From: Zygaena filipendulae
Lineage: Eukaryota; Arthropoda; Insecta; Lepidoptera; Zygaenidae
Reading direction: 5' to 3'
NCBI GenBank assembly: GCA_907165275.2
Contig: OU015654.1
Coordinates: 12,479,501-12,543,500, forward strand
DNA: 64,000 nucleotides
The notes beneath the pieces are model-generated. The model worked only from the letters and a program-made list of their open reading frames with translations. It did no database searches and was not told the DNA's origin. This document shows, piece after piece, positions 32,881 to 44,112 of the stretch. Position 1 is the first letter of the stretch, and each line of letters opens with the position of its first letter. Both the position numbers and the translations under genes were made by a program.

Positions 32881-33497
32881 GATGCCCCGCAACTTTTCAA
32901 TCGCTAATAAAACTTAAACGGCATTCCCCGAACCGGAAAACGACATGAAATGTTGAACGGAGCGTATTATGTAATCAGTACATAAAGACGGGCTCTAAAA
33001 TGCTTCTATAGTAAATTTCAAAACGAAAATTTCATCGTGCATATAATATCCTTCAGTAGTTTGAAGATTAGCGGGAACAGACAGACGACAGACAAAAGAA
33101 TTTTGAAAACTTTTTTTTGGTTGTTCTTTACCTACCTTTATTTTATTTATTTTTTGGTATCAAATAAACTTTTTCTATTTTACTCTATCCTATTCCTATT
33201 CTTCTTTTATCGTAGGTAAGAATCGAGAGTACCTACCTTTTGTTATACCTAGTAACTATAACAGAATTGAAGTTAGTATAGAAATTAAACATGTTTTCAA
33301 AACGGTGGAGCCATTAAAAACAACAAATTGAATTGAAACATGTTTTATCAGAAACATCCAATAAAAAAATTAATGTAATTTCGGTACAGAATTACTTCCG
33401 GAAGATTGATATGTATAGATAATAATAGCCATTGAAATCTCATTAAACGGCTATTAGTAAGTACGTAGGTATTTAATTTTATGTTGTTTTGTTGCAG

Positions 33498-33524
33498 TGC
33501 CAAATACATAGACCCAAAAAATGA
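33498..33524 (+). CDS. Small membrane protein gene 3, exon 2 (tentative)
   Basis: After the strong acceptor TTGTTTTGTTGCAG a phase-0 frame adds CQIHRPKK and stops at 33522-33524. An AATAAA-type signal follows at about 33654. The 1.9-kb intron (31612-33497) has a weak GTAAAA donor. Support comes from gene 4, whose last exon also adds a very short basic end (RWPKT) in phase 0. Confidence 0.4.
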   Translation, partial: CQIHRPKK

Positions 33525-34117
33525 TAAGACCCATCAAAGAAAGAAGTAGCAAAACTCTTTCGTCGCGATCCTGGAAGTGTGAAGAGATGTCAGAATGTCT
33601 GTCGCGGCAATGTCACCGAGAAAAATGTCAAGTGAATTACTAAGAAAGCTAAAATAAAATCCGGCAATATGATCACATGAATTCATTACTTTCGAAATTG
33701 TTTGTCCGTTTTTAAAAATAGCTATGACACAAAACGATAATAAAATGTATCGAATATTGAATTGATAAAAAATATACCTACCTACCTATCTATGCCTTCG
33801 CCACAAACATCAACCAAAAATAGTATTTAGATAATGTGCGACTGGTAAGTAGGTGTCTACATTCTACAATCTTTGTGCAGTGAAAAGTAGATAATGGGAT
33901 TAATACATATATTATTTATTATGCATCATTTTTGTGGTTGGAAATTCTAACTTATTGAGTCAACGGCCATCCAAACGTCGCACGGAAGGGGCCGAAGAAG
34001 TGTGACAAGGGGTGTAGACTGTGGATATGTAGCAAAACGGCTAAGCCACATAACTACGATGTCTCTACACTACTACTACTACTCCTACTACTACTATACT
34101 GCTATTACTACTAAGGT
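33525..34117. other. Intergenic DNA
   Basis: No gene was seen. A (TAC)n stretch lies at 34071-34110. Confidence 0.4.
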
Positions 34118-34213
34118 GTAGAGTTTGGCAAGTTAGTGTTAGGCCTTGTACAGAGGGCGTGTAGAGTTAGAAGCTTGGCTCTATATGAGATCTGATAACT
34201 TTTTGACAGTGTG
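34118..34213 (+). repeat. Dispersed repeat family L copy 2
   Basis: AGAGTTAGAAGCTTGGCTCT and ATCTGATAACTTTTTGACAG match the copy at 24648. Confidence 0.6.
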
Positions 34214-34260
34214 AGTCATAATAATTATCTCTCTTCTATCTTGGTATCGTATTATTACAT

Positions 34261-34455
34261 ACTAGCTGTTCTCCGCGGTTTCACTCGCGGCAATTTCGGA
34301 GTTCCCGTTCCCTATATCTTATGTCCTTCTCTGCACCCCTGACAACGTGTAGATATGCAAAATTTAACGACGATCGGTTGAACCGTTAAGGTGTTAAAAG
34401 CATGACAAACAAACAAATAACTTTTGCATTTACCTATGATATTAGTAAGGATAAG
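34261..34455 (+). repeat. Repeat family A copy
   Basis: Starts CTAGCTGTTCTCCGCGG and contains CACCCCTGACAACGTGTAGA. Confidence 0.65.
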
Positions 34456-34639
34456 GATTCTTTAAATGTTAAGACGACATTGACGCATGCGGTTCTAACA
34501 ATAATTTGAATACCTACTAGGTATTGTTGTGAAGATGATAACGGTTTTTTGGGAGTGTAGAGCTATTTGTATACACAGCTTAGGTATACAGTATACATGA
34601 CATCTATAATGTATACCTACCTACCTGTTCTATATTATA

Positions 34640-34852
34640 CACTAGCAGTCCCGCGCGGTTTCATCCGCGAAAATTTTGGAGTTCCCGCGGGAATTCCGGA
34701 TTGCAATATAGCCTTCGTTACTCAGGGATAACGTAGCTTTCTAATGGCGAAGGAATTTTTGAAATCGGTCCATTAGTTTTTGAGTTAAATCGTAACAAAC
34801 AAACAAAAAATCAAATCTTTCCTCTTTATAATATTTGTATAGATATAGATGT
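34640..34852 (+). repeat. Repeat family A copy
   Basis: Starts ACTAGCAGTCCCGCGCGG and ends AATCAAATCTTTCCTC before TATAATATTTGTATAGAT. Confidence 0.65.
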
Positions 34853-34914
34853 AGGTACATACGGCGTGCTACTGTAGGCTAAACATGAGTAGAGGATTAA
34901 GTTTCGTTTCACAG

Positions 34915-35021
34915 TGCAGAGGAGCAAGCGAGGCGTGAGAGGGAGTCGACGCAAGCCAGGGCGGGCGGCGCGCGGGGGCCGGCGGGCGCGGGGTGCCCGG
35001 GGCTCGCGGGGGCTGGGCCCG
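34915..35021 (+). CDS. Small membrane protein gene 4, upstream exon (tentative)
   Basis: A GC-rich 107-base island between TTTCGTTTCACAG and GTGAGG. Read with one leading base it encodes AEEQARRERESTQARAGG and then an Ala/Gly/Pro-rich run, leaving in phase 1, which is the phase needed by the exon at 35910. It would need a further 5' exon ending in phase 2, which was not found, and the island could be non-coding. Confidence 0.35.
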
Positions 35022-35114
35022 GTGAGGACTAAGGACCTAATTACAATTTCAGTCAGCTATGCAATTACAGTTCACAGATTAACCGTTTTTGAAGTGGCCA
35101 TTGGCCATTAGTGT

Positions 35115-35265
35115 TTCACCCTCTTCGAAGCTCCTGCGGGAACTCCGGAACAAAAAGTATCCTGTTACCAGTTAAAGTAACTACATAAGTTCTGTAACCC
35201 TGACAACGTGTATGAAAAAAATCATAATGATCGATTAAGTAGTTGAGGTATGAAAGATAGGTAGG
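35115..35265 (+). repeat. Repeat family A fragment
   Basis: CTCCTGCGGGAACTCCGGAA followed by AAAGTATCCTG and the CTGACAACGTG block. Confidence 0.5.
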
Positions 35266-35295
35266 TAGATTCCTCTACTTGCGCAGTAAAGATAA

Positions 35296-35540
35296 ACTAG
35301 ACATAGACATAGACATAACTTTATTTGGCATCACAAAATTTCTTAAAAATAATACATGCATCAAATTTAAAATGAATCGTATATAGTTTCCGTGATGCCA
35401 AAATGGACACCGTCTCAGCATAATATGCTGTCGCATAAGGTGCGCCAGCGCTGGTTTTCAGCGGAGCCCATACGGCGCGGGGATGCGTCCGCGCGATGCC
35501 TGATCGTATGTCTGCCCGCCAATTCAAATACATACACATT
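35296..35540 (-). mobile_element. 3' end of a non-LTR retrotransposon
   Basis: On the minus strand it reads ...GTGATGCCAAATAAAGTTAT and ends in a (GTCTAT)n tail, typical of lepidopteran non-LTR 3' UTRs. No coding part was seen. Confidence 0.45.
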
Positions 35541-35909
35541 ACATAGATAATATATATATAAATTATATAGATACATAATATATTATAGTGATTTATTGAT
35601 AGTAAATAGAATAATAATAAAAATAACATATGATATAATAGGATAGTAAAAACATATATTCAGATAGCAATATTTATACATGATATTAAATAAGGAAACT
35701 ATTTAAATAAACTAACTAAGACAATTCTTCTTGCTAAATTTCATGATTCTCGGTCAACGGGAAGTAGGTACCGGTTTTTTTTATCAGACTTAGGTACAGA
35801 CAGACGAACAACGAATTGATTCTATAAGGGTTCCTTTTAATTTTGAGGTTCGGTAGGTACCTACCCTAAAATGTAGCTGTTACGAATGCTATTGTGTGAT
35901 CGCTGCCAG

Positions 35910-36139
35910 GGGGAGCGGCGCGCGCGGGCGCCCCCGTCCCCGGCTCGGACGACGTGGACGCGTGGCTGCCCGTGATCGGGGGCTCCGCCTTCGTGCTGGC
36001 CGTGGGCACGTTCATCTACATGACGTTCGGCGAGCAGCTGTGCGCGCTGTGGCACGGGTGGGTCGCCGGCACCGACGACGGCGACAAGGGCGGCGCCGGC
36101 GAGTCGCCGTGCCCCGTCAGGATCAAAGACAGCAAGCGG
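35910..36139 (+). CDS. Small membrane protein gene 4, transmembrane exon
   Basis: Acceptor TCGCTGCCAG and donor GTGAGT are both strong. Two leading bases are followed by 76 codons: GAARAGAPVPGSDDVDAW, then a hydrophobic segment (LPVIGGSAFVLAVGTFIYMT), a second Trp-rich stretch, an acidic GTDDGDKGG run, and CPVRIKDSKR, leaving in phase 0. GSDDVDAWLP parallels GGNDDSGWLP of gene 3 and GNDDDGPNGW of cGLR gene 2. It is strongly GC-rich and third-position biased, unlike flanking DNA. It is a probable single-pass membrane protein; the family is not recognised. Confidence 0.6.
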
Positions 36140-36184
36140 GTGAGTGTCACCGGCCCTATCGCTCTTATTATTATAACATGTTAT

Positions 36185-36280
36185 AATAATTCGTAACGTA
36201 ACGTTGTCGTACGACGTAATTTCGGTGTAGATAAGTTTATAAAAGGTATATAAACTTACACCGAAATTACGTTACTACTT
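36185..36280. repeat. Short perfect foldback
   Basis: GTAATTTCGGTGTAGATAAG pairs with its near complement CTTACACCGAAATTACGTTA across a short AT loop. It lies in the last intron of gene 4. Confidence 0.55.
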
Positions 36281-36664
36281 ACATTAAGTCGAAAATTACT
36301 TTAAGTGGGTCGAAGCGTTTAAACAGTAAATCAATACCTACTGTAAATTTTATTAGGGTGGGCAATGCCTCTCGTTGGCCACACGCCTATGCTCGCAATC
36401 TTCAAGCACTTCGCCCAACCAGGTAGATATACTTTTCTGCCCCAGCGGCCCTCAACTAAGTATATGAGGCGAGCAACCTACCTCCAACCCAGGGTCCTAT
36501 CAACCAATCTTGGTTATACGGATCGAATCGCGGGCCGGAACGCCCCGGTCACCCGGGACGTACCGTACCCTACACATTCTTTTTTTGCTCTGATCCTTGT
36601 CCCTAGTTGCCACTCTCCCCTTTCTGGGGCTTGACGTACACGACACGGTGACTTCGCCGCCTGC

Positions 36665-37160
36665 TCACACCTGCTGATCCTCAAACGTCTTCCTCTTCTT
36701 GTGCCATTGACGCGCAAATGTCTTCAGTGCCGCGAAGTTGCCCTCCGTGCTTACCAGATCCGCAAAGTAGACCGGACCCGCCTCCGCCCTCACTACTTGT
36801 GCAAGCAACGCCCGGCGCTCCCGGGCGTACAGCCGGCAATCCCAGAGCACATGGTCCCGGTATTCGTCGGTGACACCGCAATAACAAAGGCCGGTCTCAC
36901 TCAGGGCTAGATCCCGCAACCTACCTCTGCACATGCCGTGTCCAGTTAACAGCTGCGAGACAACGTAGTCTGGCTCCACGAAAGTCGACTTTAGCCGCAC
37001 GTTCACGTCCGGGAAGAACCGAAAGAGATCCCGACCCTTATCCACCTCGGCCCACCGCGCCTGCCATTCCTCAACTACGTCATCGAGGATCGCCCTCTTA
37101 CGCCTTCGCCACTCGGCGCCAAAGAGCCCTTCCCTTGCTTCCTCCTGCCTACCATATCCC
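36665..37160 (-). pseudogene. Non-LTR retrotransposon C-terminal fragment (R1/Jockey-like)
   Basis: An open frame of about 165 codons ends QWHKKRKTFEDQQV-stop. It contains LLTGHGMCRGRL and a zinc-like C-YCGVTDEYRDHVLWDC motif, as found after the RT/RNase H region of R1- and Jockey-group elements. The RT core is missing, so it is a 5'-truncated scrap inside the last intron of gene 4. Confidence 0.75.
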
Positions 37161-37234
37161 CATACCTACTATATCTACCCATAGGTACTAAAATTTCATC
37201 AAATTCTGCTTAATGATGTTTTCTATTGTTTCAG

Positions 37235-37252
37235 AGATGGCCCAAAACATGA
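37235..37252 (+). CDS. Small membrane protein gene 4, last exon (tentative)
   Basis: After TTCTATTGTTTCAG a phase-0 frame reads RWPKT-stop. AATAAA signals follow at 37317 and 37329, so a transcript end here is credible. The pattern (single TM exon, then a tiny basic last exon) matches gene 3. Confidence 0.4.
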   Translation, partial: RWPKT

Positions 37253-37811
37253 TAATTATTTTCTTTCATTATAAATTCATTCTACAGTAGGTATATATAG
37301 CTGGTGTTGTGCCATTAATAAATAGTGCAATAAATTTGTTTTAAATGAAATCTTTGCGATTTCCTTTCTCAATTAATAAGTAAAACAATGTTTACCGTAC
37401 CGATTTCAAATTCTAATAGTGCATAGCGGTTAGCAAAGCGCCCCTCTATACGCAATATTTCGAACTACCCTGCCCCGTAGATGGCAGGTTCTTTCGCTGT
37501 CAACGAATGAAATAAGTAGTTTTTGAGTTATGAGGGGGTCAAAAGTGGCTCCAAATGGTTCGTGAATCGTGTAATATTAGATACACACGGTGCTGATCGC
37601 GTTAGCTTGGACTTGGCTTGACACGCAACATACCTACTTTGTTGTCAACATACTTGCCACTAATTCCAGTGTTTATTATGTACGTTCGATAGCTGTCGCC
37701 GTATCATTCTTGATTATCGATATTATTATCAACACGAGTAGCTAACAATCTAGGAAGTTAGGTCGTTCATCGCCCCTTCTCGGAACTGATAAGTGATAAA
37801 ATATACATATA
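37253..37811. other. Intergenic DNA
   Basis: No gene or clear repeat recognised beyond the probable 3' UTR of gene 4. Confidence 0.4.
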
Positions 37812-38654
37812 CACATAAAAAGGCAGAGTATAGAAATAATTACGTATATATATTAAAACAAATAATAATTAGACGTGAAGTAATAAATTAATATACATCT
37901 TTTAACACTTTAAAAGTTTGTAATAAAATTATTAAATTTTATTTAAAATAATAATAAAAAAAAAAATTTTCTCTAATTTGTGGGCACACAAATAATGTTG
38001 CAAATTAAAGATTACTGTGATTTTAACACTAAATAAATGAACGATTAATAACGTGTGTTTCCCCTTCGTGATTCAACGTTTATTTGCAACATTGTCTGTG
38101 TTCTCACAAACTAGAGATTCTTTTTTTTAAATTTTGATTACTTTTAATAAAATTTAACTAAAAACTTAGTCGATATTAAAAGATGTAGATATATTAGTTT
38201 TCATTACTCATACTCGGAAAGTAGGTCTGAAGTTGCCTGAGAAGCGGGTTGAAAGTAACCCTTTTCAGCCCTAGGGAGAATCGCTTTCAACTGACAACTG
38301 TCAAATTATTAAAAAAAAACTAGGTCTATTTTCACATTTCTATTGAACCATGTTCCAACTTTCTATACAGCCAGCGCGATGTAAAATCGAAATATCGTAA
38401 AGTTTAAGTAGGTAGATATTAATTAAAATAAAATTCACTCATTTTTTCTTTAGCTAATTCCTATTTTTATTTTGACTTTCCTTTCATTCGTAATGAAAAG
38501 CAGTGTTATCCTCGGGAGAAAGGGATCGTTACTTTCACCCCTAGGATAACAATGTACTATTATTACTTTATGCCTGATAATAATTTGTTTTAATACATAT
38601 ATGTTATTATTTCTATACTCTGCCTTTTTATGTTCCGCTAATTCTGCCGGTGTG
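37812..38654. mobile_element. Inverted-repeat element, family M4 copy 2, with nested insertion
   Basis: Matches 22216-22714 almost base for base up to about 38200, then resumes at CTTTATGCCTGATAATAATT (about 38567). Between them about 360 bp is inserted (38205-38565). The insert has facing blocks near its ends (TTGAAAGTAACCC...CCCTAGGGAG and CTCGGGAGAAAGGG...CCCCTAGGATAAC), so it looks like another short foldback transposon. The left terminus has lost its CCGGCGG end. Confidence 0.7.
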
Positions 38655-40382
38655 TATATAATCTAAAACAAAAAAAGTCGAAAAAGGGTTCCAAGTCTCG
38701 AGCATTTTAAAGTAGGTATGATTGATAAAAAAAGGCAATTTTTGTGAATAAAAATATAGAAAAAATTACAGCATTACCTACTTACTTGTTTGAAATCTTA
38801 AAAACGCTGGGTTGGTCGATTTGATTTTTGGACGAAGACAGCATAACAGCACTCAAAAAAGTTACTTATCCTTTTCTGTGGAGTATGTAAAATATTAATG
38901 AAATCAAAATATCAACACTAGCTGTTCCTCATGGTTTCTCGTAAGAATCCCGAGATAAAATCCCTATACCTACCCTTCTTTTTATAATGATCGGTTGAGT
39001 GGATGAGGCATGAAAGCGTAACAAGCTCACATTCGCATTTATAAAAGTGCTTTACTTATACCCTAAATACCTTGTATATTCTAACGGTATTTTTATTCGA
39101 AGATACATAGGCCAGTAGGTATAGGTACCTATACGTTACAAAAAATTCAACAAACTAAGCATATTTGCCAGATCCAGTCGTTATCTTCATTTCGAAGGCA
39201 CGTCGCAGATTACCAGCAGCGCACGGCGTAGGTAGGTACCTACTCTTAGAGTGACAGGCACGATGGCAGGCGGCAGGCTAAAAATGATTGACCCAATTTT
39301 GAACTATTGGGCTAATATTTTTATTAATGCGTAAATTAGCAACCGATATACAATAGGTAGGCTTGCGAATGTCGCGAATATTGAAACCCGAATTAGGTAC
39401 CTACCTACCTGATATATATTATGTAAAAGATACCTAATGTAGGTATAGAAAAGAATAATGAGCTAGATGACAAAATTTTAGTTTTGTTACGTCGCGTAGA
39501 AAATATTGGAGTTTGTTTTTTACGTTTAAAAAAATATGAGTCGAAATTTCGCGAAACGTGATGACGTCACACGCCTAGAAATGACGTCATTCCTAAACTT
39601 TAATCAGTTTTCTTTTAACTAAGTATTTTTTTAATTATTGAAAAAAAGCGAAATATATAAATATACTGCACCTACGTGTCTAATATTTTTTTATTATCTA
39701 ACTTGCGGACTTAGTAGAATTTTTATTTTTACCTATACCCCGGCATCATGCCTATTTCTGCATAGATAGAAATATATAATTAATATTCATTTCTATCGAT
39801 GGAATGGGATGGGATGGGATGTCTACTTGCGGCATCGATTCCGCAGAAACAAGTCTGCAGTTCAATGTCCACAAACAATTTTCGTTAGTTTGCTACGAAA
39901 TGATAATGTAAACGAATCACTGATCCAATTAAAAATAAAAACGTCCTTTTTGATTTTCTTATATTATTTTAATGACGAATCATTCGTATATTATAATAAA
40001 GTTTTAGTCTAAAGTCATCGTCCAGTCTATTGCACAGAATCTATGCCTAACTTAAAAAGTTACAGGTACTTTCAATAGCTCTTACATAGTTAGGTATGAT
40101 TTTAAATTAATAATAATTATTAAGACCATGAAAGTGTTGATGATAATTATTAAAATTAACAGGAGCCCGAAGAACGAAATCAAACATGTTACGTTTTCAC
40201 AGCATTGCACGTGGATATAACCAAATGTAATTATTCCACAAGTGCCCAGGTTCAAACAAACCGAAGCGAAATTGGTTATTAAATATTTGATTTTATTATA
40301 CAATGTGTATTGATCTCCGTTTTATTTAACTGACATGGGTTTGTGTCACAGTGAAAATTTTTACCAAAACCAAAGAACACTA
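38655..40382. other. Intergenic DNA with repeat fragments
   Basis: Holds a family A copy (38917-39045) and a CRE-type repeat (39455-39760). A (GGGAT)n run is at 39801-39820. No gene was supported. Confidence 0.4.
39455..39760 (+). repeat. CRE-containing repeat family C copy 2
   Basis: Has TGATGACGTCACACGCC and, 17 bases on, AATGACGTCATTCC: two intact TGACGTCA palindromes. It ends with the TACCCCGGCATCATGCC block shared with 31745-32110. Confidence 0.65.
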
Positions 40383-40544
40383 GCCCCCTTAGCCAAGTTG
40401 ACATTGTATAAACGTGAACGTATTGTCATGTCACGTGGTGAGACAAAATCAACCAATTAAAAGTTAAATTTTTCGTGCCCACGTTGCGTTCCTCAGTTTT
40501 ATATAGCGACCCCGACGATCGATTGTCAACTTGGCTAAGGGGGC
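40383..40544. mobile_element. MITE family M6 copy 2
   Basis: A 162-bp element with exact 20-base terminal inverted repeats (GCCCCCTTAGCCAAGTTGAC). No clear target duplication and no coding sequence. Confidence 0.8.
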
Positions 40545-40616
40545 ATCTCTTGTACCGATTTTAGTTACGAGTAAATAAAATTTTGAAATAGCATTGGATT
40601 TGGACACAAGGTATTT

Positions 40617-40785
40617 TTATTCCTATATACAAAGAAATTCAGCTGGTGAAAAACCTTTTGATTGCAACTTGACATTGGCTAAGTACTTTAATGATGTGCG
40701 AAAGTCTGTGACGAAAAGAAATCGCAAAATATGCAGCAAAACGCATTTTTTTTTAATCAAAATTCTAATAGATTTAATGCACTGA
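40617..40785 (+). pseudogene. Possible decayed cGLR N-terminal exon
   Basis: A frame NSAGEKPFDCNLTLAKYF and onward shares GEKP, then N-L, and a helical spacing with cGLR gene 2 exon 2 (GALGEKPIINNLNALLED). It breaks at a stop at 40783-40785, where gene 2 reads on to its splice site. No catalytic exon follows. GEKPF is also a zinc-finger linker sequence, but the C2H2 pattern is absent. Weak evidence. Confidence 0.25.
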
Positions 40786-41204
40786 GATTTTATAAAGCCA
40801 CGGCTCGATTGGGAGCGTCAATGATTTTGATACACCATTTTTATGGTAGATAGTATATCTATATAAATGCTACGCATACTGACACAGCATCGTGCCATCT
40901 GCTAGATGTGGACGGACACATATTAATTGCTCTATGTTCATTAACTAGACGAGGTGGGGAATAGATTTGACGACGACATCAAAAATAATAACTAAAAGAT
41001 ACCAGAAACTATTCAGTAAAGAAAAATCGATTAAGGGAAAAAATATATAAAACTATGCAAACGATGCTGTTGTCACAAATAACTAATATTGACGAGGAAA
41101 ATTAAATTTTGGCACTAATATTTTTATGGTTCGTTACTTTCTTTTCTTTTATAACACAGCGCCATCTGGTCCAAACTAGGCAGAGCTCTTTCTATGGACA
41201 CAAG

Positions 41205-41434
41205 CGGAGCCAGGATGCGCAACACGATAAAATTTTATCGAGCCATTTTATCGATTCTCGTCGACATATTATATCGTTTTGTCTACCAGTGGTGAAAAAT
41301 GTTTAACCGAATCTAGTCTTAACTCAATACCCCACTACTGCACTTTTTTGCTTGGACGCCCACGAATATTTGTCGTGTCGGCAATTTTATCTTTCGTTCG
41401 ATAAACATATCATGTTGCGCATCCTAGCTCCGCA
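41205..41434. repeat. Imperfect foldback
   Basis: GGAGCCAGGATGCGCAACAC on the left pairs with GTTGCGCATCCTAGCTCCG on the right, and ACGATAAAATTTTATCGAGC is itself palindromic. MITE-like. Confidence 0.55.
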
Positions 41435-42369
41435 GATATATTACCGGATGTAATTATATACTTACTGATTTTTTGTAAACGAGTACATACAAAGATAAAC
41501 ACAAATGTTTACCCTGAGACGCGAATCGACAATAACGCATGCATCGTACGACGAAAGCAGGTAAACCCCAGTTCTTTGCACTCGAAGGTATTTCTAAATA
41601 AATAGGATTTGATTATCTATAGCATAAAAATGTACCTACTCTTTTAATGATATGATTGAGGTTTCATGAATATTTAGGTTTTACATAAAATTTTATATTT
41701 TATCATCAATACATTGGATGGAGGTTTCTTTTAAAACAAACATTGCTTTACTCGCAAGAGAAGTATTTAGGGTCATCGTACACTACAATGACTCGACAGT
41801 CGACACCATGTCAACTGAAAGTGAGCCGAGCCATCGAAATAGAATGAAAGAATAAAATAGAATATTTATTTTAATAATACCAATTGTCACAAATAAAAGT
41901 CTTCGATCGTGTTATACGAAGACGGCATGGATTTTACACTGTGCCAAATTTTTCGATCTGAATCTTTTATAATGTGCGATGGCCTTTATGTGTCAAGTAG
42001 AATCTAACTGCAATTTTGTATATCAAATCTGGATTTAATTATTATAAAATATACAATATATATAAATAAAATAAAAAAAAAACAAAATCAGTGACACGAA
42101 ACAAAGAGACTAGAAAATAAGAATTTTATTGTCACATAATTTTTTGTTGCAACTTGAAAAATATATCCGATAAGAAAGAGAAATGTAATAAATTACGCTG
42201 TATGTGAATTAATTTATAAACAACGTAATTTTAAACGAAGAAAATATTCACTCTCGATGATTACATAATAAATACCATTTGGAAAAATGCACTAATAGAA
42301 ACGCTAATAAACCACACAGAAAAGCTTTACTCGAAGGCCGAGTTTACGCAGGTGAGTGACCTTTGTTAA

Positions 42370-44112
42370 GATTTGTCGGCACATCGGCGACAATACAAAG
42401 AGGCGATGAATCAACCGCGGGTAGAATCCGTCGGCGAGTTTGCGTTTTGTTTCTTGCGCGCACAGTTACCGTGAATAATGTATTTTATTAGATAATTAAG
42501 TATAAAATCGACGCCCCCACGGAATAAACCAGTAAAATTTCAATTCAAATACAAGAAAAATAAGATAAAACATTTTTTATTCATAACTTTTCTCAAATAC
42601 ATCCCCCGTAATAAACTATGAAATTATAATAATGTAACGAATAAAATGGTTATTTATATTTATATTATTCATTAAAATGAGATTTCATTATGGAAAAAGA
42701 CTAATTCTTTGTAATTTCAATATAAAAATTCTAAAATTGCTAAAAAATGTATTCCAAGCTCTAGAATCTTCAATAAATTGAAGAACCACGTAATAGTCAA
42801 TTGCCGGTTTGCTCCTTGGGGGCGTCGAAATTAACGTTATTTTTTTAGATATCTAGGACGGGAATCGAACGTCCTTCGTTTAACCTCGCATCCTGTATAA
42901 TCGATCGATAGTTGCTCAGTTTATGCAACGCCTGCCTCCAGCGCAACATCGTATCAAGTGTTATAGAAACACTGTCTCCAGTGTTTCTAAACAAACATTC
43001 ATTGATGACGAACTTTTATTATTTCAGAACTAACCAATAGGAAGTCCTATAGGTTTGAAAAGTTGTCATTTACAAAAAAAAAACCTATTTTTCCTCTTCT
43101 GTAACGAAAGTTTTAACCGACTTAAAAAAAAACTTAAAAATTAATATCCTTCAGCCTAAAGATAGTGTCTAATTACAAAATATTATTTACACTTTATTAC
43201 TCTCTCAACTGGCAAGTACTATCATAATACTGTACTTATATAAATTATATTGTAATCGTTTTTTTTTGTTATAAAACATGGAATTACGATCCAAAGTTAC
43301 AAAACACAATTATAATTTACATTATTATATTAATTTAAGTATAAAAAACAATTCCCGTTATCGAAAAGAACATCCGTAAATCTTTAAACACTCTAGCTAG
43401 AGCCGTACCCGACTAAAAAAATAAGACTACAATGGACTAAAAGACCTTTTTAAACAAAAATAGGCCATTTATGTTACTTATATATAATATTTACTTTAAC
43501 ACGCATTTTTGTCCATTTACAACCGACGACGACAATCTCTAATAACAGTGAAACACACTATATATATATAATTTATTAGCATCAGTCCCAGAAAATGATC
43601 GACAGTTAATTTTTAATTCTCAAATTTAAAAAGATAGAAAATTGAATGTATGTTTTAACAAAATTAAAATTATGGAAACTTCAACCTCGACCTGAATATA
43701 AAATCTGCGTTCAAATTATAAAAAAAAATAGTCTTGCGATTGATAAAGTGTCACCGACACCAATCGAGTAATACACGATACATTGTCAAAGATTGTATTT
43801 AAAATAAATATATTATATTTATTATTCAGAGTACAATCTACATATTTCAACACGTTGGCACTAGCCTTGGAGATGCATATTGTACGCAGTGACCGGACGC
43901 TGGCGGTCGGTTTTAATCAGTGACAATAATGAGTGGATAACAAACAAACTATCGATTATTATTATTATCGATCTTTCTCTCGTACGTAACGAGTAAAAAT
44001 AATTAATTTACTCACTACTGTATAATAATCTCGTATATATAAAACTATATCGTGGAAGTCACAAGACACTGTAAATTTGACACACACAGTTCTGGCGCGG
44101 GCGCGGCGCGTG
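42370..44112 (-). other. Gene-free tract downstream of the kinase, probable 3' UTR
   Basis: About 1.7 kb of very AT-rich DNA with few repeat copies follows the kinase stop codon. Several AATAAA signals occur on the minus strand (for example near 43815). A stray copy of the 102-bp intron repeat sits at 42373-42452. A long 3' UTR is likely but its end cannot be fixed. Confidence 0.4.

Noticed and set aside
31432..33524. CDGSH (mitoNEET-type) iron-sulfur protein for gene 3
   Set aside because: There is an N-terminal helix and a C-x-C...C-x-x-H arrangement, but the spacing and the CDGSH core do not match.
35896..36186. 96-codon Arg-rich frame
   Set aside because: Shadow of the transmembrane exon, which is in the frame carrying the hydrophobic helix.
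42841..42960. tRNA-like GGACGTTCGATTCCCGTCC on the minus strand
   Set aside because: The T-arm pairing is imperfect and no acceptor or anticodon stem could be drawn.
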